Origin: JALOTE01 sp031422195
Lineage (GTDB): Bacteria; Pseudomonadota; Alphaproteobacteria; Rhizobiales; Rhizobiaceae
Direction of reading: 5' to 3'
NCBI GenBank assembly: GCA_031422195.1
Contig: JANOPZ010000093.1
Coordinates: 1 to 57,087, forward strand
Length of the DNA: 57,087 nt
Shown here piece by piece: positions 13,224 through 21,831 of this stretch. The notes below the pieces were generated by a model. That model saw nothing but the letters and a program-made list of their open reading frames with translations. It was not told the DNA's origin and ran no database searches. A program made the translations under genes and the position numbers. The first letter of the stretch is position 1, and every line of letters starts with the position of its first letter.

Positions 13224-13835
13224 ATGTTCGCAGTCATCAAAACCGGAGGCAAGCAGTATCGCGTTGTCGCCAATGATGTTCTAAAGATTGAAAAGGTCGC
13301 TGGCGATGCCGGCGCGATTGTGCATTTTGCTGAAGTTCTCGCCGTTGGCGAAGGCGAGGCTGTGTCGATTGGTGTGCCTTTTGTGGCCGGTGCCACTGTT
13401 ACAGCCGAAGTGGTTGAGCAGGGTCGCGGCAAAAAAGTTATTGCGTTTAAAAAGCGTCGCCGTCAAAATTCACGGCGTAAACGCGGGCACCGTCAGGAAT
13501 TGACGACGGTGCGCATCCACGAAATTTTAACAAATGGCGCAACATCCACAGCAACCGCTGTTAAAGCCCCTGTAGCAGTAACAGAGGCGCCAGCTGCCGG
13601 TGTCGTTGATGATGTTACAATCATCGGCGGCGTCGGTCCGGCACTTGGCAAAAAATTGGCTGGTGCGGGCATCACATCTTTGACGCAGATTGCGGCGATG
13701 GATGCTGACACAATGGCGAAACTTGACGACGAGTTGAAACTTGGTGGCCGTACATTGCGTGAAGAATGGGCTGAACAGGCCAAAGAATTGCTCGCTGGCA
13801 AGCCGCCGCGCGCAAAGATTGACCAAAACAAATAA
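13224..13835 (+). CDS. rplU: 50S ribosomal protein L21 with C-terminal helix-hairpin-helix extension
   Basis: Large-subunit protein that binds 23S rRNA. Residues 1-101 are a standard L21 (MFAVIKTGGKQYRV, KRRRQNSRRKRGHRQ, TTVRIHEI). A linker rich in Ala/Val/Thr follows at about 104-130. A C-terminal domain at about 131-195 follows (VTIIGGVGPALGKKLAGAGI, TLREEWAEQA). This resembles the helix-hairpin-helix tail found on L21 in Hyphomicrobiales; the plain protein is about 103 aa, this one 203. The AGGAG ribosome site stands 7 nt before the ATG. It is followed by rpmA after 33 bp, the usual rplU-rpmA operon. Confidence 0.97.
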   Translation: MFAVIKTGGKQYRVVANDVLKIEKVAGDAGAIVHFAEVLAVGEGEAVSIGVPFVAGATVTAEVVEQGRGKKVIAFKKRRRQNSRRKRGHRQELTTVRIHEILTNGATSTATAVKAPVAVTEAPAAGVVDDVTIIGGVGPALGKKLAGAGITSLTQIAAMDADTMAKLDDELKLGGRTLREEWAEQAKELLAGKPPRAKIDQNK

Positions 13836-13868
13836 GTCGTGAAATAAGGCGAGTATAGGAGCACTCAA

Positions 13869-14138
13869 ATGGCACACAAAAAAGCCGGTGGTTCATCGCG
13901 CAACGGTCGCGATTCAGAATCAAAACGCCTCGGCGTCAAAAAATTCGGTGGTGAACACGTCATCTCCGGCAATATTATTGTTCGTCAACGTGGAACAACG
14001 TGGCATCCAGGTATCAATGTTGGCATTGGCACCGACCATACGCTTTTTGCGGTTGCAGAAGGCCATGTGTTGTTTGCCAAGAAGGCCAATGGCCGCGCTT
14101 ACGTGTCGGTTACCCCGATGGCGAAAGCCGCAGAATAA
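13869..14138 (+). CDS. rpmA: 50S ribosomal protein L27
   Basis: An 89-aa large-subunit protein near the peptidyl transferase centre. The start MAHKKAGGSSRNGRDSES is diagnostic, followed by GVKKFGGEHVISGNIIVRQRGT and a complete C-terminus. There is no N-terminal cleavable extension of the Firmicute type. AGGAG lies 8 nt before the ATG. It is the second gene of the rplU-rpmA pair, and a strong terminator follows at 14205-14228. Confidence 0.98.
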   Translation: MAHKKAGGSSRNGRDSESKRLGVKKFGGEHVISGNIIVRQRGTTWHPGINVGIGTDHTLFAVAEGHVLFAKKANGRAYVSVTPMAKAAE

Positions 14139-14204
14139 TTGGCACCGCATCTTGCCGGTGTCTTCGGACCCCGGCGGAATTAAACATCCGCAGAACTAGG
14201 AAAG

Positions 14205-14228
14205 GGGTCCATAAACTGGACCCTTTTT
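14205..14228 (+). terminator. Rho-independent terminator of rplU-rpmA
   Basis: GGGTCC (14205-14210), loop ATAAACT, GGACCC (14218-14223), then five T. Perfect 6-bp stem, 66 bp after the rpmA stop. Confidence 0.9.
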
Positions 14229-14247
14229 CATTTTGAGGATCAGACCA

Positions 14248-14613
14248 ATGGATATTTTGATCACCCGCCACTTAACGCTGCGGCCCTTATTGCGCGTTGA
14301 TGCCGATGATATTCGGGACCTTATCGCAAAAGAGCCTGAGCTTGCTGCAAAACTTCCGCCTGCGATGATTACGCTGATCAGCAGCGACGATCAGCCAGCA
14401 GGCAGGTTTGAGCCCTCCGGCAAAATACTTGTCGTCATCCGCGAAAAGCTGATTGGCTGGATATCGCTCAATAAGGGCGAAGCACCCGTATTTGCATCCA
14501 ATAGGCTCGGTTATGCAGCGGAGGCAATGGCCGCGGTACTGAGGCATTTTGCACCTGATGAAGTATTGGGTTCCAAGGCCCATCAACAACAATCCAGCCA
14601 TTTCTCTGCATAG
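14248..14613 (+). CDS. Shortened, probably decayed GNAT-family acetyltransferase
   Basis: 121 aa from ATG 14248 (GAGG about 10 nt upstream). The start MDILITRHLTLRPLLRVDADDI is typical of RimJ/RimL-type N-acetyltransferases, which often follow rpmA in this order. IGWISL could be strand 4, and LGYAAEAMAAVLRHF the beginning of the acetyl-CoA region. The usual P-loop (Q/RxxGxG/A) and the segment between LGY and EA are missing. The tail KAHQQQSSHFSA does not complete the fold. Family length is 170-200 aa. It is likely non-functional after an internal deletion, or a highly diverged protein. Confidence 0.5.
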   Translation: MDILITRHLTLRPLLRVDADDIRDLIAKEPELAAKLPPAMITLISSDDQPAGRFEPSGKILVVIREKLIGWISLNKGEAPVFASNRLGYAAEAMAAVLRHFAPDEVLGSKAHQQQSSHFSA

Positions 14614-14704
14614 TCGTCGCCATTTTCACCTTTTTGTGAACAATCCAAGGGCGGAGCACGCCGTATTGCATTGAGGTACAACAGTTTAAATCAGGAGACG
14701 GCCT

Positions 14705-15247
14705 ATGATCCGCCTTACCCGAGTAATGGGCGCGGCGCTTGCCGTAGCAGCTACAATGAATATGGTTCCCAATTTTGCTTACGCGACCGCAATCGAGGCT
14801 AAGCCGCGCACGATGCATTTAGAAGACGTTTTGCCGCAAATAACCCGCGCCACTGGCTCATTTTCTGCAATCAATGGTGTAAAGCGTTCGTTCACTGTGG
14901 ATTTGAAAACCACGTGGAACGGCAAGGTTTTGACCCTTCGGGAAGACTTTGTCTACGACAATGGTGAGAAGGATAGAAAAACATGGCGGTTCACCAAAAC
15001 CGGGCCAAACACCTACCAAGGCACGCGTGAAGACGTGATCGGTGAAACCACGCTTACCATACGCGGTAAAAAGGCCACGTTTACCTATCTGGTTAATTTG
15101 GATTCGAAAAACCAAACCAACAAAGTGCGGTTCCGCGATACGATGGTCTTGCAGGATGATGGTTCAATTCTTAATTCGGCCAATGTGTTTAAGTTTGGGT
15201 TTCCAGTCGCCAGAGTGACAGTGAATTTTGAAGCGCCTAAACGCTGA
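14705..15247 (+). CDS. DUF3833 family exported protein
   Basis: A 180-aa protein with a signal peptide (VMGAALAVAATMNMVPNFAYA). The body has the DUF3833 features VKRSFTVDLKTTWNGKVLTL, REDFVYDNGEKDRKTW and TYQGTREDVIGETT, matching the lipocalin-like beta-barrel outline of that family. Many relatives are lipoproteins; no lipobox Cys is present here. The AGGAGA ribosome site stands 6 nt before the ATG at 14705. The function is unknown; a periplasmic or outer-membrane location is expected. Confidence 0.8.
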   Translation: MIRLTRVMGAALAVAATMNMVPNFAYATAIEAKPRTMHLEDVLPQITRATGSFSAINGVKRSFTVDLKTTWNGKVLTLREDFVYDNGEKDRKTWRFTKTGPNTYQGTREDVIGETTLTIRGKKATFTYLVNLDSKNQTNKVRFRDTMVLQDDGSILNSANVFKFGFPVARVTVNFEAPKR

Positions 15248-15334
15248 ACCTGTTTTTGCAGCATATCATCCCGCACTTCACATCTCTCACGCTTATGCGA
15301 TAGTGCCTGTCACTCTTGAGCGGCGGGAACCAAA

Positions 15335-16423
15335 ATGGCGGCAAGGCGCATTCAAAACCCGTGGTGGACATTGGTTCTGCCGCCTGTCGGTGCGTTAGCC
15401 GCAGCCGCGATTATCTTTTCGGTTGTTTCACCGGGCGTGCCATTGGTCGCATTGGTTTTAGCGGTTTTGCTCGGAGGCAGCGTATTTGCTGCCGTTCACC
15501 ATGCTGAAATTATCGCCGCTTATACCGGCGAGCCTTATGGCTCTATCGTTTTGGCGCTCGCTGTCACCGTGCTTGAAGTTGGGCTAATCCTGTCTTTGAT
15601 GTTGAGTAAGCCGGATGGCGGGCCAACGATTGCGCGCGACACCGTTTACGCCGGAATTATGATCATTACGACAGGCATTATCGGTCTTAGCCTTTTGTTT
15701 GGCAGCCGCCGTCATTTTGAACAGAGCCTGCGCATCCGCGGCACCTCTTCGGCACTTGCTGTCTTAATTGTTTTGTCAGTGATTACCCTTGTATTGCCGA
15801 ATTATACAGTGGCTACAACGGGGCCGACGCTGTCGAAAGTACAACTTGTCATGGTAGCGCTGACGTCATTGGTCCTTTTTTGCGCCTTTCTGTTTGTTCA
15901 GACAGTGCGCCACCGCGAATATTTTTTGCCTGAAACAGAGTTTGAGGATAACCAAACCCAACCCGTTTCGCGCACGCTTTGGATCAGTGTGGCAATGCTC
16001 ATTGCTGCGTTATTTGCAGTCATCATGCTTGCCAAATCAATGTCGCCTGTGTTGGCAGGTGCAATTGCTTATGCCGGGCTGCCGATCAGCTTTACTGGCG
16101 TCGTGATTGCAGCTTTGGTTCTTATGCCAGAGGGCATAGCAGCGGTTCGTGCCGCCGTGGCCAACCGGCTTCAAATCAGTATCAACCTCGCGCTCGGGTC
16201 GGGCCTTGCCACCATCGGGCTCACCATTCCGGCGGTTGCAATTGCCGATTTGATCAGTGGCTTTAACATTGTGCTGGGCATATCACCCGCACAAACGGTG
16301 CTGCTTATGCTGGCGCTTTTTGTTTGTGCCATTACGCTGAATAACGGGCGAACAAATATCTTATTTGGCGCGATTCATTTATCGATTTTTGCGATGTTTT
16401 TGCTGATTTCAGCTGTGCCATAA
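15335..16423 (+). CDS. chaA: Calcium/proton antiporter, ChaA type
   Basis: A 362-aa polytopic membrane protein of the Ca2+/cation antiporter superfamily, exporting Ca2+ (perhaps Na+ or K+) in exchange for protons. About eleven hydrophobic segments are seen. The two alpha repeats with the ion-coordinating Glu are GSIVLALAVTVLEVGLILSLM and LMPEGIAAVRAAVANR, and HHAEIIAAYTGEPYG precedes the first. Length and order match ChaA. The ATG at 15335 has GGCGGGAAC before it, a modest ribosome site. It stands alone, 87 bp after the DUF3833 gene. Confidence 0.88.
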   Translation: MAARRIQNPWWTLVLPPVGALAAAAIIFSVVSPGVPLVALVLAVLLGGSVFAAVHHAEIIAAYTGEPYGSIVLALAVTVLEVGLILSLMLSKPDGGPTIARDTVYAGIMIITTGIIGLSLLFGSRRHFEQSLRIRGTSSALAVLIVLSVITLVLPNYTVATTGPTLSKVQLVMVALTSLVLFCAFLFVQTVRHREYFLPETEFEDNQTQPVSRTLWISVAMLIAALFAVIMLAKSMSPVLAGAIAYAGLPISFTGVVIAALVLMPEGIAAVRAAVANRLQISINLALGSGLATIGLTIPAVAIADLISGFNIVLGISPAQTVLLMLALFVCAITLNNGRTNILFGAIHLSIFAMFLLISAVP

Positions 16424-16666
16424 TGACCAAGGTTTGCCAATATAGCGTTGCTTTCGGGTACGTCGCTCTATGTTAGGTTGGAAACGTCAAGCATATTCAG
16501 GCCGTATTCATGTTGAACTGGATAATGGGTCGGGCCTGCGCTATTTGGCAGACTTGACGGTTGGGGGAAATAGTTTCACTCAAATGGCCATCACTTTATC
16601 AGCGAAGATAGCGGGCTGCTGTCGCTGAATGCAATCAAAGCTCGCACTTGGATGGAGTTAAAACCT

Positions 16667-17104
16667 ATGATTAAAACAATCGCAGCTGCTGCCATTGCAT
16701 TGGCGCTTGGCACCGCTTCTGTTTTTGCCGCTGAATTTGAAGTTAAAATGCTCAACAAGGGCACCGATGGCAGCGCCATGGTATTTGAGCCAAACTTTTT
16801 GAAAATTGCACCGGGTGACACTGTGAAGTTTATCCCGACTGACAAGGGCCATTTTGCGCAATCCCTTAAAGGCGCGGTTCCTGAAGGTGTTGAAGAATTC
16901 AAATCCAAACTCAATGTTGAAACCGTTTATGCACCGCCTGTCGACGGCGTTTACATCGTCAAATGCACACCGCATTTGGCAATGGGCATGGTGATGGTGA
17001 TTCAGGTTGGCGCACCAACCAATCTTGACGCCATTAAAGCGGTTAAACTCAACCCGAATTCGACAAAACGTCTTGCGCCGGTTCTCGCCGCGATTATGCC
17101 GTAA
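16667..17104 (+). CDS. Pseudoazurin (type I blue copper protein)
   Basis: A 145-aa periplasmic electron carrier. The signal peptide (AAAAIALALGTASVFA) is cut before AEFEVKML. Copper ligands are His62 (TDKGHFAQS), Cys100, His103 and Met108 (KCTPHLAMGM), exactly the pseudoazurin pattern. Lys-rich ends (FKSKLN, NSTKRL) fit docking to acidic partners. Pseudoazurin feeds nitrite or nitrous-oxide reductase or cytochrome peroxidase; none of these is in the window. The ATG at 16667 is chosen because GGAG lies 9 nt before it; the ATG at 16652 overlaps that site. A terminator follows directly. Confidence 0.94.
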   Translation: MIKTIAAAAIALALGTASVFAAEFEVKMLNKGTDGSAMVFEPNFLKIAPGDTVKFIPTDKGHFAQSLKGAVPEGVEEFKSKLNVETVYAPPVDGVYIVKCTPHLAMGMVMVIQVGAPTNLDAIKAVKLNPNSTKRLAPVLAAIMP

Positions 17105-17125
17105 TCTTTAGAACTTAGGTTTTGA

Positions 17126-17153
17126 AAAAGGCGGTCTTCGGGCCGCCTTTTTT
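17126..17153 (+). terminator. Rho-independent terminator after pseudoazurin gene
   Basis: AAAAGGCGG (17126-17134), loop, CCGCCTTTTTT (17143-17153). The GGCGG/CCGCC stem is extended by A-T pairs and followed by a T-run. Confidence 0.85.
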
Positions 17154-17235
17154 GTTGGTGCTATGCTTGTTGCAAAACCAAAGCTATAGGACGCATTAAA
17201 AGCGCTTCTCAGTGCCCGTTATAGAGAATTGATAA

Positions 17236-18270
17236 ATGAAGTTTCTTGATCAAACAAAAGTCTATGTCCGCTCCGGTGACGGCGGCGCAGGCTCCATTTC
17301 GTTTCGCCGCGAAAAATTCATTGAATTTGGCGGTCCTGATGGCGGCGACGGCGGACGTGGCGGAGATGTTGTCGTGCAAGTTGTCAACGGCCTTAATACG
17401 TTGATTGATTTTCGCTATCAGCAGCATTTCAAAGCCCAAACCGGCGTTCACGGCATGGGCCGCGACCGTGCGGGCGGGCGCGGCAATGATGTGGTGCTGC
17501 GTGTTCCGGTTGGCACACAAATCTATGCCGAAGACAATGAAACGCTGATTTATGATTTAACCGAAGACAATCAGAAATTCATTCTCGCCAAAGGCGGTAA
17601 TGGCGGATTTGGCAATGCGCATTTTAAAACCTCAACCAATCAGGCACCGCGCCGGGCAAACCCCGGCCTTGAGGGCGAAGAACTGACGATTTGGCTGCGG
17701 TTAAAACTGATTGCCGATGCGGGTCTGGTCGGCTTGCCGAATGCTGGTAAATCGACGTTTTTGGCCACCGTCACGCAAGCTCGGCCCAAAATTGCTGATT
17801 ACCCGTTCACAACACTTTTCCCGAATTTGGGCGTTGCCTCGATTGATACGCGCGAGTTTGTGATTGCTGATATTCCGGGCCTGATAGAAGGCGCGCATGA
17901 AGGCATTGGTCTTGGCGACCGGTTCCTCGGCCATGTTGAGCGCACGCGGGTGCTGCTGCATTTGGTTTCCGCGCAAGAAGTTGATGTCGCCAAAGCCTAT
18001 AAAACCGTGCGCGGGGAATTGGTACTCTACGGAGAGGGACTGGCTGAAAAGCCGGAAATCGTGGCACTGAGCCAAATCGATACGGTGGATGCCGAAACGC
18101 TTGCGCTAAAAACCAAGGCATTGAAAAAAGCGTCCAAGCAAACACCATTTTTGCTGTCGTCAGCATCGCGTCAGGGTCTAGACCAAATTCAGCGGGCGCT
18201 CTTTGCCGAAATTGATGCAGCTCGCATACTGGAAAATCCGGTTGTCGTGGATAAACGCTGGGTGGAGTGA
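17236..18270 (+). CDS. obgE: GTPase ObgE/CgtA
   Basis: Ribosome-associated GTPase for 50S assembly and growth control, 344 aa. The glycine-rich Obg fold covers residues 1-158 (DGGAGSISFRREKF, GGPDGGDGGRGGDV). The G domain has G1 GLPNAGKST (166-174), switch FTT (191-193), G3 DIPG (212-215) and G4 SQID near 278. The C-terminal OCT domain of Firmicute enzymes is absent, as usual in Alphaproteobacteria. It begins the long operon obgE-proB-proA-nadD-rsfS-rlmH-envC-like-ctpA. Its stop overlaps the proB ATG by one base. Confidence 0.97.
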   Translation: MKFLDQTKVYVRSGDGGAGSISFRREKFIEFGGPDGGDGGRGGDVVVQVVNGLNTLIDFRYQQHFKAQTGVHGMGRDRAGGRGNDVVLRVPVGTQIYAEDNETLIYDLTEDNQKFILAKGGNGGFGNAHFKTSTNQAPRRANPGLEGEELTIWLRLKLIADAGLVGLPNAGKSTFLATVTQARPKIADYPFTTLFPNLGVASIDTREFVIADIPGLIEGAHEGIGLGDRFLGHVERTRVLLHLVSAQEVDVAKAYKTVRGELVLYGEGLAEKPEIVALSQIDTVDAETLALKTKALKKASKQTPFLLSSASRQGLDQIQRALFAEIDAARILENPVVVDKRWVE

Positions 18271-19409
18271 TGCTATCCTCATACAAACGCATCACGCTCA
18301 AAATTGGCTCGTCGCTGCTGGTGGAGGCCAAAACCGGCCTCAAACGGCAATGGCTGGCGGCCATGGCTGCCGATATTGCAAACCTTCGGGATAAAGGCGC
18401 GGATGTATCGGTTGTATCCTCGGGCGCTATTGCTCTTGGCCGAACTGTGCTTGGCCTTGGCAGCAGAATTTTGCGCCTTGAAGAAAGCCAGGCTGCCGCG
18501 GCTGCCGGGCAAATTTTGCTGGCGCGCGCATGGGATGAAGCGCTTTCTACCCACGGCATTAAAACCGGCCAGATTTTGCTGACGCTTGGCGATACCGAAG
18601 AGCGCCGCCGTTATTTGAACGCCCGCGCCACCATTGGCACATTGCTGAAACTTGGCGCAGTGCCGATCATCAATGAGAACGATACTGTCGCCACATCCGA
18701 AATCCGCTACGGCGATAATGACCGCCTTGCAGCCCGCGTTGCCACTATGATGGGCGGTGATTTGCTGGTGTTATTATCAGACATTGACGGGCTTTACACG
18801 GCTCCGCCTGCGAACGATCCAAATGCCAGGCACATCCCGTTTGTTCAGGCTATAACGCCAGAGATTGAAGCCATGGCGGGCGGCGCGGCGTCTATTTTAT
18901 CGCGTGGCGGTATGCGCACCAAAATTGACGCCGGTAAAATCGCTACCGCCGCCGGCACCGCCATGATGATCGTCAATGGCAAAGCCGACGGGCCTTTGGC
19001 GGCGTTGAATTCTGGCGCACAATCAACTTTATTTGCAGCCTCCGACAAACCGGAACGTGCTTACAAAACTTGGATTGCGGGGCACTTGGAGCCTTTGGGC
19101 AAACTCACGCTTGATCAAGGCGCAGTTGCTGCTTTGCAATTGGGTAAATCGCTTTTGCCAGCCGGTGTGCGCAAAGTTGAGGGCGAGTTTTCACGCGGTG
19201 ATACGGTTGCCATTCTTGATTTGGACGGCTTTGAAATCGCACGTGGCCTTGCCGCCTATGACAGTGCTGACGCCGTTAAAATTGCAGGCCGCAAAACGCA
19301 GGACATCGCCGCCTTGATCGGCTATAATGCCCGAAGCGCGATGGTGCACCGCGATGATTTGGTGCTCGGCCGCATCAGTGTTGAAGCTGCCAAGGGAACT
19401 GGAATATGA
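18270..19409 (+). CDS. proB: Glutamate 5-kinase
   Basis: First enzyme of proline synthesis: ATP-dependent phosphorylation of glutamate. 379 aa. The amino-acid kinase fold is KRITLKIGSSLL, VSVVSSGAIALG and INENDTVATSEIRYGDND, with LVLLSDIDGLYT in the middle. A C-terminal PUA domain (GDTVAILDLDGFEIARG) is present, as in E. coli. The start ATG at 18270 overlaps the obgE stop, and the stop overlaps the proA ATG (ATGA). Translational coupling with proA allows the unstable phosphate intermediate to be passed on. Confidence 0.97.
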   Translation: MLSSYKRITLKIGSSLLVEAKTGLKRQWLAAMAADIANLRDKGADVSVVSSGAIALGRTVLGLGSRILRLEESQAAAAAGQILLARAWDEALSTHGIKTGQILLTLGDTEERRRYLNARATIGTLLKLGAVPIINENDTVATSEIRYGDNDRLAARVATMMGGDLLVLLSDIDGLYTAPPANDPNARHIPFVQAITPEIEAMAGGAASILSRGGMRTKIDAGKIATAAGTAMMIVNGKADGPLAALNSGAQSTLFAASDKPERAYKTWIAGHLEPLGKLTLDQGAVAALQLGKSLLPAGVRKVEGEFSRGDTVAILDLDGFEIARGLAAYDSADAVKIAGRKTQDIAALIGYNARSAMVHRDDLVLGRISVEAAKGTGI

Positions 19410-20689
19410 CTGCGCTTCAGGTTGAAATTCCAGAGAATATTGATGCGCTAATGGCCCGCATTGGCATCCAAGCCCGCGCAGCCGCACTGCCGCTTGCATT
19501 GGCATCTGCCGAAAGAAAATATGCCGCACTCATCACCATGGCGGCTTCCATTGAGCGCCATCGGGATGGTATTTTAAATGCCAATGCCATTGATGTGGCC
19601 GAGGCTGAAATTGCAGGTTTGACAGGCTCTTTCCTCGACCGGCTTCAACTCGATAAATCGCGGGTTCAAACAATGGCCGACGGCATTCGCGCGATAGCGG
19701 AGTTGCCTGATCCGATAGGCAAAATCATCTCTGAGTGGACACGGCCCAATGGCCTCAAGATCGAGCGTGTCAGAACACCATTGGGCGTGATCGGCGTTAT
19801 TTATGAAAGCCGGCCCAATGTGACGGCCGATGCTGGCGCTCTGGGTTTGAAAGCAGGAAACCCAGTTATTTTGCGCGGCGGTTCTGACAGCGTCAATTCA
19901 TCCAAAGCCATCCACGGTTGCATGCTGGAAGGGCTCAAATCAGCGGGCCTGCCAGAACACAGCATCCAGCTGGTGCCGACCCAAGATCGTGCAGCGGTTG
20001 GCGCAATGCTGACCGGTCTTAATGGCGCTATTGATGTGATTGTGCCGCGCGGTGGCAAAAGCCTTGTCGCCCGCGTTCAGGCTGATGCGCGCGTGCCGAT
20101 TTTTGCCCATCTTGAAGGCATTTGCCATATTTATATCGATCAAGATGCGGATGTTGAAATGGCGCGCAAAATCGTTGTTAATGCAAAAATGCGCCGTACA
20201 GGCGTGTGTGGCGCTGCCGAATGCTTATTGATTGACTGGCGCTTTTACACCAAACACGGAGCGCCTATGATAGAGGATTTGCTGAAAGCTGGCGCAGAAG
20301 TGCGGGCCGACGGCGACCTCAATAAAATTCCGGGAACTGTGAAAGCCAGTCCTGACGATTTCGGCCATGAGTTTTTGGATGCAATTATTGCTGCCAAACT
20401 GGTTGATGGTATTCATGAGGCTATTGTTCATATCCGCCGCTATGGTTCGGGCCATACGGAAAGCATCATCACTGAAAACAGCGCTACCGCGGAGCAGTTT
20501 TTCAACGAGCTTGATTCAGCCATTTTGTTGCATAATGCGTCCACCCAATTTGCTGATGGCGGCGAATTTGGCATGGGCGCAGAAATTGGCATTGCCACCG
20601 GCAAAATGCATGCGCGCGGGCCAGTAGGTGTAGAGCAACTGACCTCGTTCAAGTATCGCGTGCGCGGCAACGGGCAAATCCGGCCTTGA
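19406..20689 (+). CDS. proA: Gamma-glutamyl phosphate reductase
   Basis: Second proline enzyme: NADPH-dependent reduction of glutamyl-5-phosphate to the semialdehyde. 427 aa, aldehyde dehydrogenase fold. Features are RVRTPLGVIGVIYESRPNVT, GLKAGNPVILRGGS, the catalytic Cys in RRTGVCGAAECLLID and the C-terminal HARGPVGVEQLTSFKY typical of ProA. It is coupled with proB by ATGA. Its stop overlaps the TTG start of nadD. Confidence 0.98.
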   Translation: MTALQVEIPENIDALMARIGIQARAAALPLALASAERKYAALITMAASIERHRDGILNANAIDVAEAEIAGLTGSFLDRLQLDKSRVQTMADGIRAIAELPDPIGKIISEWTRPNGLKIERVRTPLGVIGVIYESRPNVTADAGALGLKAGNPVILRGGSDSVNSSKAIHGCMLEGLKSAGLPEHSIQLVPTQDRAAVGAMLTGLNGAIDVIVPRGGKSLVARVQADARVPIFAHLEGICHIYIDQDADVEMARKIVVNAKMRRTGVCGAAECLLIDWRFYTKHGAPMIEDLLKAGAEVRADGDLNKIPGTVKASPDDFGHEFLDAIIAAKLVDGIHEAIVHIRRYGSGHTESIITENSATAEQFFNELDSAILLHNASTQFADGGEFGMGAEIGIATGKMHARGPVGVEQLTSFKYRVRGNGQIRP

Positions 20690-21324
20690 ACATTGACGCA
20701 GGAGATAGGCGCTATTTGCGTTTTCCTGCGACAGCCTCCGGCATGACCATTGGCCTTTTTGGCGGCTCATTTAACCCGCCGCATGATGGCCATCGGCTGG
20801 TCGCTGAAACAGCGCTTAAACGCCTTGGTCTTGATCAATTGTGGTGGATGGTCTCGCCCGGCAATCCCTTGAAAAATTCGTCAGAGTTGTTGCCGTTGGC
20901 CACACGTATTGCGTTGTCTGAGGCCATGGCCCCCGGCCCGCGCGTTAAAGTTACGGCATTTGAGGCCGCCTACAAAGTGCGGTTTTCCGCTGACACCGTG
21001 GCTTTGATCAAAGCACACCACAAAGATGTCAATTTCATTTGGGTCATGGGCGCCGACAATCTGAAGCATTTTCACCATTGGCAGCGCTGGCAGCAGATTG
21101 CCGAGATGTTGCCGATTGCTATTATCGACCGCCCGGGTTCCACCCTGTCATATGTCTCGTCAAAAATGGCGCTAACTTATGATCACGCGCGCGTCGACGA
21201 AGATGACGCGATATTGCTTGCAAAACTGAAAGCTCCAGCGTGGACATTGATCCACGGTCCGCGCTCATCGCTGTCATCAAGTGCAATAAGACTTGGTCAC
21301 AAAGCGCAATTTAAAAAACCTTGA
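20686..21324 (+). CDS. nadD: Nicotinate-nucleotide adenylyltransferase
   Basis: NAD synthesis: joins nicotinate mononucleotide and ATP. About 212 aa. The nucleotidyltransferase signature GGSFNPPHDGH and the C-terminal SSSAIR (ISSTxIR-like) are present. GADNLKHFHHWQRW is the conserved substrate region. I choose the TTG at 20686, whose TTGA overlap with the proA stop and the N-terminal LRFPATASGMTIGLFGG resemble alphaproteobacterial relatives. ATG 20743 would give a 193-aa form. It is followed closely by rsfS, the classic nadD-rsfS-rlmH order. Confidence 0.93.
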   Translation: MNIDAGDRRYLRFPATASGMTIGLFGGSFNPPHDGHRLVAETALKRLGLDQLWWMVSPGNPLKNSSELLPLATRIALSEAMAPGPRVKVTAFEAAYKVRFSADTVALIKAHHKDVNFIWVMGADNLKHFHHWQRWQQIAEMLPIAIIDRPGSTLSYVSSKMALTYDHARVDEDDAILLAKLKAPAWTLIHGPRSSLSSSAIRLGHKAQFKKP

Positions 21325-21460
21325 AGGAACGCCTAAAAAAGGGTATTTCATATCTAAATATCCGCCATTCTTGTGCGGAACCAACGTGGAAAGACGTCTA
21401 TTGCCAACTTCCCTCAATCCAAAAACGGATAAACCAGTCTCTGTGATAAAAAAAACCAGC

Positions 21461-21814
21461 ATGGCTGCCGTTGAAGCCGCCATGACAGCCATTCTTACCA
21501 GCTTGGAAGATTCAAAAGCTGAAGAAATTATTGCCATTGATGTTGAAGGCAAAACCGCGATGTGTGACCGCATTGTGGTTGCATCCGGCCGTTCACACCG
21601 CCATGTCGCAGCCTTGGCCGAACATTTGCTGACCGCCATTAAAGAGGCGGGCCATGGCGTTGCCCGTGTTGAAGGCATGCCGAATGCTGATTGGGTGCTC
21701 ATCGATCAGGGCGACGTGATTGTGCATTTGTTCCGCCCCGAAGTGCGCGCCTTTTATAACATCGAGAAAATGTGGGAAATGCCTGATCTGGATGATGAGA
21801 ACACGGTTCATTGA
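21461..21814 (+). CDS. rsfS: Ribosomal silencing factor RsfS
   Basis: Binds L14 on the 50S subunit and blocks joining with 30S in starvation. The core LTSLEDSKAEEIIAIDVEGK, CDRIVVASGRSHRHVAAL, HGVARVEGMPNADWVLIDQGDVIVH and FRPEVRAFYNIEKMW is complete. The start is uncertain: ATG 21461 gives 117 aa, close to the family size; GTG 21443 or further upstream codons to 21293 remain open. No strong ribosome site marks any of them. It lies between nadD and rlmH. Confidence 0.93.
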   Translation: MAAVEAAMTAILTSLEDSKAEEIIAIDVEGKTAMCDRIVVASGRSHRHVAALAEHLLTAIKEAGHGVARVEGMPNADWVLIDQGDVIVHLFRPEVRAFYNIEKMWEMPDLDDENTVH

Positions 21815-21831
21815 ACTGGCTTTTTTGATTT

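Noticed and set aside
17807..18559. Long antisense frame (250 codons) across obgE and proB
   Set aside because: Both sense genes are certain; the frame is a by-product of codon bias and its text is low-complexity Arg/Ser/Pro.
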